From: Azadirachta indica
Taxonomy: Eukaryota; Streptophyta; Magnoliopsida; Sapindales; Meliaceae
Length of the DNA stretch: 64,000 nucleotides
Assembly (NCBI GenBank): GCA_022749755.1
Contig: CM040451.1
Span: forward strand, 868,001-932,000
Reading direction: 5' to 3'
The position numbers and the translations under genes are program-made. The notes below the pieces were generated by a model. The model worked only from the letters and a program-made list of their open reading frames with translations, did not search any database and was not told the origin of the DNA. This document shows positions 36,754 to 46,829 of this stretch, one piece after another. Within the stretch, counting starts at the first letter, position 1, and the number at the start of each line of letters is the position of its first letter.

Positions 36754-37476
36754 TGTCATGTGCTAGAAATTGATACAAAAATTTCGGCAACGTGCGGCAC
36801 TTGAACAAGCTTCAAATGCACTGCCCAAGTAAGCCTTGAAGACCCAAAATCACTTTGTGTGTGTGTGTTGCAAGAAGTGAAGGAGCCATGCACTGCCAAA
36901 GAGAGAAATTGCAGTGAAAACAGTAGAGAGAAAGAAAGCTACGTTCTGCCTTTGTTTGGAAATGGAAATGGTTGGTTTTTTTCATTGCACTATACTTACA
37001 TTTATCTACATGGAATCAATGGATGAGATTTGGCCCTTCCTATATAAAAGGATGGTGGAGATTACTTTACACATAAAAATTCCACCTACCACCACTAAAC
37101 ATAAAATTGGGCCAATTGGATCAAACACAAGAATGAGGTGTATTTACAAGCATGGCCACATTGGGCCAAAAACAACATAAACCATTTGGGACAAGTCCAA
37201 ACATAAATGGCCTGCATGTGTGTTGGTCCAAGCTACCCCATATCCTCATGGACTGCCCCAACTCAACCATCAAGCCTCCAACACTCTAAGTTCACCCTCA
37301 CAAGCTTGCTAACTCACGGCGCACTATTCACCTGTGGCACTGTTCATTCGCAAACCGTTTTGCTTGCACTCTCGTGCATCGGAAGGTGCCGCTTGCGTGC
37401 CTGTGTGCTGGAGGTTACGCGCTGATGTGCTGCTACGTCTTCGGCGATTCCGCTTGTGTTTTGGCAGCACATGACA
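36754..37476. mobile_element. Probable solo LTR
   Basis: A 723-bp island, visibly richer in GC than its surroundings. It starts TGTCATGTGCT and ends AGCACATGACA, a perfect 11-bp inverted terminal repeat with TG...CA ends. The flanking pentamers GCCCC and GCCCG may be a decayed 5-bp target duplication. It contains TATATAAAAGGATGG at about 37040, as in an LTR promoter. It is absent from copy A near 6117. About 20 extra bases on each side are also missing from copy A. No pol frame is present; the short open frames in it are not supported as genes. A non-autonomous DNA element is the alternative. Confidence 0.6.
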
Positions 37477-37714
37477 GCCCGCGAACCTTTTCGTCTGTCC
37501 CGTTTCTTTCATAACTTCCTTAGACATTAACAATTACAAAAACTCTATTTAAAAAAAAAAACAATTACAAAAACAAAATTAGCAATAAAAGCTAAAGTTC
37601 CATGAAATTACTCATTTTAAAAACTATATATTAATATAAATACTACAAATACTAAATGAAAATTATTTTGATATAAAATTGACTTTTATATTGTAAGTGT
37701 TGTTAGTTGATTTA

Positions 37715-38945
37715 AGGGAGAATACCCGATTCTCCCTATTATTTGACCTAACATTCCGATATTCTCATGTTATTTCTATAATACTAAAATTCCTCTTTTG
37801 TTAGTTGATATGCTTAAGTATAATAATAAATAAGTCTTTAAAATTTAATTATTCACTTAAATAGTCTTAATATTTTAAAAATATCAATGAAAATTTTAAT
37901 TTATTAAAAAATGACAATATCCTTATATAATAGTAATTAGTTAAAAAATTATTTTTAACTTCTAATTAAAAATAAATATTAAAATAATAATATATTTTAT
38001 TTTATAATATATTGATAACTAAATATTTATTAATATATTATAATTAAAATATAAGTTTTTTTATTTTACGATATATTAACAATTCAATATTAGTTATGTT
38101 AATGGGTCAAATTTTAAGAACTCACATGTCATTAATTTTTTTCCAAAATTTGAAATAATAATGAGTTTCATAACTAAAAAAAAACATTTTAAACTAAAAG
38201 AATGGATTCCACAACTAAAAAATATTTCAAATTAAAATTTTTTATAAAAATATAGAAATATAATAATGTAATATAATATTATCATATCAATTTATGTATA
38301 TAGATTTGTATATGTAATAGTAATATGATATATTTTTTTAAAATATATTACTCCACATATGTGTTAGTCAATATAAATAATATTTTTTATATTAAATATT
38401 AAATTGAAATATTATAAATTATTTTTTAAATAAAAATTATTTAAATTTTGAATTTTTTACAATGATAATTTTCACTAAATATTAAATAAAATTGAAAGAT
38501 CAATTTTATAATTTACAAAATAAATAAGATAATAATATTTTATTTATTTTGAAAATTATAAAATTGATCTTTCAATTTATTAATATCATATTAAAAAGAA
38601 ATTTAAAGTTTAAATAAATTTATATTCAAAAGAGAATTTATAAACAGTTACGAATGTGTTATAAAATAAAATATATTAGCATTTTAATATTTATTATCAA
38701 TTAGAAGTTGAAAATAATTTTTTAATTACTATTATATAAGGGTATAATTGTTATTTTTTAATAAATTATAATTTTATAGGTATTTTTAAAACTATTTAAA
38801 TTAATAAGTTAAACTTTTAAAACTCAGATGTTATTATGCTTAAATCTATTAACTAATAGAAGGGGGATTCAAGATATTATTGGAATAATAAAGGGGGTAT
38901 CAAGATATTAGGTCAAACAATAAGCGGGAATTAAACATTCTCACT
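37715..38945. mobile_element. Mutator-like non-autonomous element, copy B
   Basis: Paralog of 6305-10467 without the nested insertions. Left flank GTTGATTTA (37706-37714) is identical to the copy A duplication; the right flank is decayed. Ends AGGGAGAATACC and, reverse-complemented, AGTGAGAATGTT are inverted. The centre (about 38480-38590) holds a strong hairpin with arms AAAGATCAATTTTATAA / TTATAAAATTGATCTTT. Confidence 0.75.
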
Positions 38946-40389
38946 TAATTTAATTGATAAAATTAAAATCTCTTAAAAAACTACACGAGATTTAAGATTT
39001 TAATTTTTTTTATATTTGAATTAAATATTAATTTGATTATATTTATGTAATATATATAAGGTAAAAGAAATAATTCATATTAAATAATTATTAGTTATCG
39101 TTATTAATAGCTCGATTCTCGAAGTGTCAAAAAATTGATGATTAAGAGTATGATTTTTTATGCTTTTATTTTGTAATATTAAAAACAATAATAAAAAATT
39201 TTGTGATAACATTTTTATCTCTAAACATATACGAAATAATAAATTAAGATATAGTTAAAATTCTTTTAATAATTTAGTCAATATCAATTGTTTTTTAGCC
39301 TCACCTTATCTATTATACCATTGTATCAAAAACTAAAATATTAAAATTGAAAATATTATATCTTAATTTATTATTTCATCAAAGTGCATAGAAGAAACTA
39401 TTGTTATATCCCATTAAATTTTAATAAAAAATAAACACTTAATAATTGGTCATGGAATTTCATTTTTCTTTTTATTATTTTTTATTATTTCAAAAATAAT
39501 TTTAGTAAATTTAAACAAGAATTATCATCTTTGTCATTATTAATGATATTTTGGTGAACTATTGACATCTTGCAACTCCATTTTCTATTATTCCGGCTGC
39601 TTCCATAACACCATTACAAAGTTATTTGTATATTACAACACATCACTATTTGATCGTAGCATTACCGCAAATTCTTAAGGAGAGAATTTACCATTAGAGA
39701 CAGAGAGAGAGTTTTTGCCTATGAAAAGAATGGGTATCCTTCACTTTTACTCTTCTTATTATCTCGAGGTGAGAGTAGAGGAAATGAGTTTCACTTACTA
39801 AGTCTCTGTGTTGATTAGACAATGAAATGCAAAGCATTATACCTTAATACATATTAAGGGTGATAATTTTTACACGATCATCGATCCGATACAAACATAA
39901 TACAAAATAAACAGGCTCGAGTTAATTTAAAATAAAATTATTAATAAATGAGCATAATGATGTAATATGATTAACAATTGGGTCAGGTTCAAATTTAAAG
40001 ATATTAACACGTGAATCTATTTATATAGGATTATTAAATTCATAATAACTCATTATTAAATTAATATATTTATTTTATATTTTTCACAAGTTAAAAGTAT
40101 TTAAATATATTTTTAACATTTTAAAAAAATATTTAATATTATTTAAAATAAAATTTATTAACATGTGAGTGAGTAATATTATAAATATTTCAAAATAAAT
40201 ATTAAAATATATAAAAAGATATGTTATATGAGTGACAAAATTAGTAAATGGGTAATTGGTTTAATAAATTAGTAAAGTTAGGATTTCAATACTCAAATAA
40301 AATTAATCAACAAATTGGGTTCTTATTAGTTTAAAATATATTATATCTCTGTTTGATCTGACAGAAGTACGACACACTAAACCTAGTTA
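38946..40389. other. AT-rich spacer of copy B, no gene seen
   Basis: Collinear with about 10468-11965. Holds a short interrupted (AG)n tract near 39700. No coding region. Confidence 0.6.
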
Positions 40390-40489
40390 NNNNNNNNNNN
40401 NNNNNNNNNNNNNNNNNNNNNNNNNNNNNNNNNNNNNNNNNNNNNNNNNNNNNNNNNNNNNNNNNNNNNNNNNNNNNNNNNNNNNNNNN
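40390..40489. other. Assembly gap (100 N)
   Basis: Exactly 100 N, the usual placeholder for a gap of unknown size. Sequence to its right shows no match to what follows copy A, so the duplication end may be missing here. Confidence 0.98.
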
Positions 40490-43400
40490 CTTGGTCAGAT
40501 GAGTAAAAAGAGGATGAAAACACTTCTGTCAAAAAAGAAGCTACTGGCTGCCAACCCTCTTTACAAATAATATAAGAAAATATGTAAAGTAATTGAGAGG
40601 CTATTAATCAGTCTTCTTCTAATATAATTATAAAATTATGAACTTTATATCTTCAATTCTCTTATTATGAATGATAGTACATTATTTTAACAAGTGTCAA
40701 AGATGCAGGGATGTTCAATACCATAAGTTATATGTTTCTCATCAATAAAAAATTATCTTCAAGAAAAACAACAGCTTATCTGTAGCTTATTCTGCTTATT
40801 GCTTTTGTTTAGTTCACAAAACCTTCTACTGGTACTGGTAATGCCATAAATACCGTTAGGAGGACTTCATTTGCTGCTGTTTCATGGTATCAATTGCTAC
40901 TGTTTGTCTTTCACTTTGCAGCAAAATCTCTGAAGCTTACTGTTGTTTTTCATCTGCAATCTGTATTATTATTAATATATTATTTTACTTAAAAAACAAA
41001 GTATTGTATTAAAAAAATGGTAAATTATATTCAATACATGCCTCTTGTACTTTCTCTCTTTTCTTATAAAAATAAAAATATTACAATGACTACTAAATTG
41101 GATCAATCACAGATCTCTAATACCTATTTGTTTTTATTTTTATTAAAGTTTTCACACATTCTAACACATAAACAGTGACATCACTCTCAACTATATATAT
41201 GAACAGTAATTTAGGACACGACATAATTATTTGATACTAATTTAATACTATTAAACGGATACGGATTTAAAAAATTTGATACGGATAATAATTGTGTCGT
41301 ATTTATGTCGACACAATTATTATTCGTGTCATATTAATGTTTGACCTGCAAGACACGATTTTCATTTAAAACACAATAATTATATTCTAAATGAATAATC
41401 ATATCTTAAACGAATATATTTTAATAAAATAAAAATATATATATAATATAACTTTTTTTTATAATAAATAGTCCCCTAATATAAAGATTTAATTACCCAA
41501 TACATATTATGTTTCATAAAATACGTTATCTTTAATATCTTAAGGATGTCAATGATAATAACTAAGTTAAACTTAACTCATAGTCACACAATTTTTTACC
41601 TTTTACTTTCGATTCTTTCTTCACAGCCACCGACCTCAATCCCAAATCTCAGCCTGCTGAGTCTTCACAAAAACACCAACCCAACATCCCACTCTTACTA
41701 CAAGGCTCCGATCAATTCTTCGTCTCCATTCACTGTCGTAATCTCTCCGACTCTATTTTATATTATTTAAGGTAAATTCTTATTTTAATACAATTTAGCT
41801 TTCGTATGGAGGGTTTAGCCATGGCAGCATTTATGGTTTTGATATATATTAAGCAATTGCATGCCCAAAAAAATTGGCCAATTGATTTAGTTAAAAAACA
41901 ATTGTCAAAACATAATTTTACATTTTTTTGTTATATATATATATATATGTATGTATATATGTATATATATATGCCTTTCTATATATTACATATATGAATG
42001 CTTCTTTAATTGCAATATTTTTAATTGTTTTAATTGTTCTAATTAATTAATTATGAATAAATAGATATAGTATTTTTAAATTACAAACACAAAATTAGTA
42101 CTAATTAATAATTCTTTTTAACTCATTTGGTTGGTATATTTTAAATGTAGATATGTATATATTGATAAGCAATTCATGAAGGCACTCGGTGTAGTGGCTA
42201 AGGTATTAGAAAATAGAATGCATAATATGCAAATTAATGACACAGCAAGCAGAAGTTAATGAAATGCATTTTTCTTTTGTCTCTTTGAGATTTATTTGAT
42301 TAAAATATTATTTGTTTCTTTGATTATTTTTATGATAGTTGTTTAAGATAGATCTTTATGTTTTTATGATATGACTATATTATAATATTTGACCTCCAAA
42401 TTGAGCATTAAGTTTGGGGAGAGTCGCAACTAAATTTTTTTATATAATTGGTTTAATTTTTTTTTGTTCCTTATGATATTTATAATTTATTTTTGTTATT
42501 ATTACAGAAAACATCAATGCCAAACTAGATAACTTTGTTGGAGAGATAATAAACTTGAATATCACTAGTGTTTCATCGTCCAAAAGTAGTTAGTAGTTCT
42601 TAGTTGTTATTTAAAAAATTGATATTTGAGTTTGTGGATGATTATGTTATAAATATTATTTGTTACTTGGAAAGTTGATATTTAAGACAATTTATATTAT
42701 TATTTGTTAGTTGTTTATGGATGATGAATCTATTATTTATATTGTTATTTGTAAATTATAATTTAAAAGAATTAAAATTTGTGTTTTTTTCCACTTAAAA
42801 ATTTAAATGGATAGTATATGCCTTAAGTGAGTTGCATTTGTGTATTAAACGAATCATATTCGTATCGTAAACAAATCGGTCTAAACAATAATTATATTTT
42901 AAATTAATAATCATGTCTTTAACAAATAATTGTATTTTAAATGAATAATCGTATTTAAACGAATAAATGAGTAATTGTATTTAAACAAATTGTGTATAAA
43001 TAAACTAGTCGTATTTGATTTTAAAAAGATTGATACAAACAATAAACGATCATAACCGTGTCAAACAAATATTAAATATATCGATATAAATATGATGTGT
43101 TTGTTTGAATTACAATCCCTACCTATATATAAACAAAAATTAAAAAATTTTATAAAGATGGTGTGAAGAGAAATGAACTCTTTAATCTTTAAATTTTACT
43201 AAGAAAGAACAATTAAACTATAGAGTATCTACTATATTTACCCTAATCTTAAGCTTGGGGATTACTTAAAAAAAAAAATACAAAATATCACCTTGTTTTT
43301 ATCAATTAATTAAACTAATTCCTATCTTTCAGAATTGAGTAGTTATGATGATCAACTTTTGAATTATGATTATTATGATAACAATTAGATATTGACCTTT

Positions 43401-44047
43401 CCAAAAACACATTTTTGGATGGTTGGATTTGAAATGTTCTGAAAAAATATAAACAAATAAAAAGATTAAAAAAAAAAAAGAGACGAGAAAGAGAATGTTT
43501 TACACTGAATTATAAGGTAAAGACGTGGATGTTTCCTATGAAATATTTTCAAATAGATTTACTTCTATAGATTATTCAAATAGGAGATGCCAACAGATAT
43601 CATATCTTACCTTACCAAGAAAAGATTTGCTTAATAGAGATTATTGTTATTTTATTGATCTGTCATTATTTATATTATTTTATATGTACATGGCTGACAA
43701 ATTAATGTATTCTATCGAGGACTGAGTTATTAAAAAAAATTAACAATTAATTAATTTTAGACTGAATTAAAAGGCAAGGAAGACTCGATATAAAAAAAAT
43801 AAAAAAAAAAAGGAAGACAAAGACTCGGATGTTTTTGAAATGTTTATAAAGTAGTTTTCATCAACAATTGACATTAAATTTTTTATACTCTTACTTGTAT
43901 GAAATGAATTAAATGTTTTAAATTAATTGCATGAATTATATATATATATATATATATGGCTATTTGATTACCTGAAAACATTAATGTAAATAGATTATTG
44001 TAATTGATATATTGATTTATTATTATTAATTATTTTAAGTAAACAGA
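40490..44047. other. Spacer right of the gap, no gene identified
   Basis: 40490-40960 is less AT-rich and could be a gene end or UTR cut by the gap, but no protein family is readable. 41200-41450 and 42840-43110 share direct similarity (AATAATCAT and ACGAATA-type motifs, with CGTGTC words) and look like pieces of one transposon. 41546-41770 has a less AT-rich open frame of 74 codons without recognisable similarity. A (TA)n tract lies at about 41935-41970, and a tRNA-like TGTAGTGGCTAAGG at about 42190 may be a SINE trace. Confidence 0.35.
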
Positions 44048-44326
44048 CTATAGAGTCTGTTTGTTTTATTTAAAATATAAAGTAGTATAAATTTTGAATA
44101 AATATAACATCTAAATATAAATATTTATATATTGATAATTTTACTTAATATGGTCATAAATTTATTTATTTGTAATTTTAAAAGTACTCTTACAAAATTT
44201 ATTCATTTCTTAATATATAAAAAATAAAAATATTATTCAAATTTATGTAGATTAATTTATATATTTTTTATTTATTTATATTTCAAATTTATTTAAATTT
44301 TAAATAAAAGAATAAACAAATCATAG
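44048..44326. mobile_element. MITE-like element
   Basis: CTATAGAGTCTGTTTGTTTT at the left and AATAAACAAATCATAG at the right are imperfect inverted termini; the interior is AT-rich. Target duplication not resolved. Confidence 0.4.
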
Positions 44327-45092
44327 TGTAAATTACAAATAAATTAATCTATGTGAAAAAATTATTCTATGTGAAATACTAAAAGTCAATAAATTTAACT
44401 TAAAATGTGTTTTACATAGTTAGGTGAAAAGGATTGGTTTCTCTCTCTCATTTCTTAATATATAAAAAATAAAAATATAATTAATGTGTTTTACATAGTA
44501 CAATATTTAATTAATGAATAATATTTTTATTTTTATTTTTATTTAAAATAATTCATAATATTGTACTATGAGAATTCATAATCAATAAAAATATTATGTG
44601 GCAACACTCAGCATCCATTCTTATATGATATTGTTCTCTTTGATGGCTACTTCGCGTCATGCTAATTATTCTATTCTTTTTCTAAAAGAATTTAATGTTG
44701 ATTAATTTATCTCATTTATCTGAACCTGTATCTATTCATGTGTCGAAGAAGTCTTGATGCTTACGTCTTACGCTTTTAGAAATTAGAGCATTGATTATCA
44801 TTTAATAACAATATTTTTCTCTTATAATATATATTTCTCTTATAGTGTAGTCCTTATTAATATTATAAAAAGATATCGTATCTTAATTTTCTTCACGATA
44901 TTTAACACTTCTAAGATCAAAGGCAAGAACGTTTCACCTGATCTTGATCTTGGCTGGACGCACACGACTTTCAATATATTAAAGAAGGAACTTATTACTA
45001 GAATTTCTAATTAATACGGACTTTACCAAACAGAATTTATTGATACATAATGGAAATGGATTCAAAAGGATATTTAGGAATACAAATAATGT
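44327..45092. other. 3' flank of BBE-like gene 1
   Basis: AT-rich. The stretch at about 44740-44800 (AAGTCTTGATGCTTAC) recurs at about 49890 downstream of BBE copy 2, so it belongs to the tandem unit. An inverted repeat around 44496-44570 (TAGTACAATATT / AATATTGTACTA) may be a small foldback. Confidence 0.5.
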
Positions 45093-46760
45093 CTAATCAT
45101 CTTTCATATTTCTCAAAGATGAAAGTGGTGGGATGCTTTGCTCATGTCTAAAGAAATTACTAGGATCGACCATAGTTTTCACATGAACCAACCTTTTGAA
45201 ATTGTTCTTGAAATATTTCTTGCCCCAAATGCTAGCCTGCTTGTAGCTGGTGGGACTTTTCTTATTTGATCCGATGTCAAGATCCCTGTAATTTACATAT
45301 GCTTCTCGAGGATTCTTGGAAACATAGGGAGTCATGTAACTGTAAAACCTTCTGATCCAATCTATGTACCTTTGAGATTCTCCATCTTCTCCCCAAGCCA
45401 CAGTGTACAAAATTTTGAATAAGTTACCAGCTCTATGTGGGAAAGGAACAGCGGATTCTCGAATCTCACTCATTTTCCCACCATAAGGAATAAACACTAT
45501 AGCAGCACTCTGTCCCTCTTCTTCGTAGAACTTATCGTATATTCCCTGAAAAATATTTTCGGGAATAGGCTCCTTCACATAGTCAGATTTTATTTTGAAG
45601 AAACCTTTGGAGGTAGAATTCCGGCTAAGCAATACATCCAAGGAATCTCCAGTTTGAAATCCAGCATAGTGGAGGACTGATTGAATCCAACTCATTTCGG
45701 TGCAGTCTTCTTTCACCAAGCCAAGCTCAGGGAAGCTTTGCTGCATCAATGGAAGAAGCCTATTAATCCCACCAAGAAACAGGGACTCGAATACAGCTAT
45801 CATTGTTGTGTTTCCTTCTATACTTGAGTTCCTAATGCTAGCTAAGACGACGTCGATAAATAAATCATCAGGAAGCTTACTGGCAAGATACTGCCACCTG
45901 TGAATGATCTTCGTCGCATTTTGTGCAAGAGTTCGTAAGACTGTAAATGTAGTTACAGTTGATGGGACAGTAACTAGCTTTAATTTCCATGCAACGACGA
46001 CTCCAAAGTTACCTCCACCACCTCCGCGGATGGCCCAAAATAGATCTTCTCCCATTGATTTTCTATCAAGAAGTCTACCTTTAGCATCGATTAACTGTGC
46101 ATCAACAATGTTATCAGCAGCAAGGCCAAATTTACGGAACATGAAGCCATACCCTCCACCACTAAAATATCCACCAAGACCCACAGTAGGACAAACTCCT
46201 GCTGGAAAGGCCAGAGTTTTACTTTTCTCAGCAATTCTATAATATAGTTGGCCAATAGTGGCACCAGATTGAACCCATGCCGTTTTCTCTTCAGCGTCTA
46301 CACTGATTGAGCTAAGATTAATCAGATCAACAATGACAAACGGCACATGAGAAACGTAAGATAGACCCTCAAAGTCATGACCGCCACTTCGAACCCTAAT
46401 TTCCAGGCCATGCTTTTGGGAGCATTTAATGGTTGCCCGAATGTGGAATACATGAAGTGGTGTGACGATGACTTGAGGTTTTGGGGTGTTGGGCGTCAAG
46501 AATCTAAAGTTCTGAATGGGAGACTCCAAGACGGATAAATATGAGGAATTGTTTTGGGTGTAAATCACTTTAGAAATGGAGGAGGAGTTCTCAGAGTGCA
46601 GAGAAAGGCATTTAAGAAAATCCTCAAGATGAGCGTCGGCTGAACTCGCATGAGCGTCCGGAGAAGTTGCATGCTGGTCAGCCGAAGTAACCTTACAATG
46701 AAAAGATAATATAAGAACAAAAACAAAGGGAAGGATTATTGAAGAGCTAGAAGACTTCAT
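45093..46760 (-). CDS. Berberine-bridge-enzyme-like FAD oxidoreductase 1 (intact)
   Basis: A 555-residue single-exon BBE-like enzyme, predicted secreted, that oxidises small alcohols, sugars or alkaloids through covalent FAD; the substrate is not known. I start it at 46760, not at the in-frame upstream ATG (46829), because the TATA box at 46792-46801 lies between them and all paralogs start at MKSS. Signal peptide about 1-27. The FAD domain follows with His128 in RSGGHDFEGLSY and Cys190 in GVCPTVG, the two flavin attachment sites. The C-terminal BBE domain has [10 protein letters not shown] and [16 protein letters not shown]. Val193, three residues after the Cys, is the residue type linked to oxygen reactivity. 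Residue 198 is Tyr where the family and BBE copies 2 and 3 have His (GGH). No frame defects. Minor alternatives such as nectarin-like or cannabinoid-synthase-like names are not supported over the general family. Confidence 0.93.
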   Translation of the reverse strand: MKSSSSSIILPFVFVLILSFHCKVTSADQHATSPDAHASSADAHLEDFLKCLSLHSENSSSISKVIYTQNNSSYLSVLESPIQNFRFLTPNTPKPQVIVTPLHVFHIRATIKCSQKHGLEIRVRSGGHDFEGLSYVSHVPFVIVDLINLSSISVDAEEKTAWVQSGATIGQLYYRIAEKSKTLAFPAGVCPTVGLGGYFSGGGYGFMFRKFGLAADNIVDAQLIDAKGRLLDRKSMGEDLFWAIRGGGGGNFGVVVAWKLKLVTVPSTVTTFTVLRTLAQNATKIIHRWQYLASKLPDDLFIDVVLASIRNSSIEGNTTMIAVFESLFLGGINRLLPLMQQSFPELGLVKEDCTEMSWIQSVLHYAGFQTGDSLDVLLSRNSTSKGFFKIKSDYVKEPIPENIFQGIYDKFYEEEGQSAAIVFIPYGGKMSEIRESAVPFPHRAGNLFKILYTVAWGEDGESQRYIDWIRRFYSYMTPYVSKNPREAYVNYRDLDIGSNKKSPTSYKQASIWGKKYFKNNFKRLVHVKTMVDPSNFFRHEQSIPPLSSLRNMKDD

Positions 46761-46791
46761 TTCTGGTGATGTTTTGGTGTATAAAACCTCC

Positions 46792-46801
46792 TTATTTATA
46801 G
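46792..46801 (-). promoter_or_regulatory. TATA box of BBE-like gene 1
   Basis: Minus-strand CTATAAATAA about 32 bp upstream of the ATG, implying a very short 5' UTR. The same motif stands at the same distance in the three other units. Confidence 0.75.
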
Positions 46802-46829
46802 TAATGAGAGAGGGTATCTCGTTCAGCAT

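Larger units (their letters stand above)
33757..40389 (+). repeat. Segmental duplication, copy B (truncated by assembly gap)
   Basis: Same-orientation counterpart of 3241-11965. It starts inside the carboxylesterase 5' end (only because copy A is cut there by the retrotransposon) and runs to the N gap. Copy B lacks the two nested foldback elements of copy A and has a solo-LTR-like insertion at 36754-37476 that copy A lacks. Confidence 0.88.

Noticed and set aside
36914..37533. Three open frames of 69-88 codons
   Set aside because: They lie inside or across the edge of the solo-LTR-like island; higher GC there leaves fewer stops by chance.
41546..41770. 74-codon frame, Ser/Thr/Pro-rich
   Set aside because: No recognisable domain, no clear promoter or partner exon; may be a captured gene fragment but not supportable as a gene.
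42180..42200. tRNA-like A-box phrase
   Set aside because: No matching B box or cloverleaf could be drawn; not called as a tRNA or SINE.
45435..46242. Plus-strand open frames of 67-112 codons opposite BBE-like gene 1
   Set aside because: They mirror the coding strand of the real gene and recur in the paralogs only because the sequence is duplicated; no domain or independent start signals.
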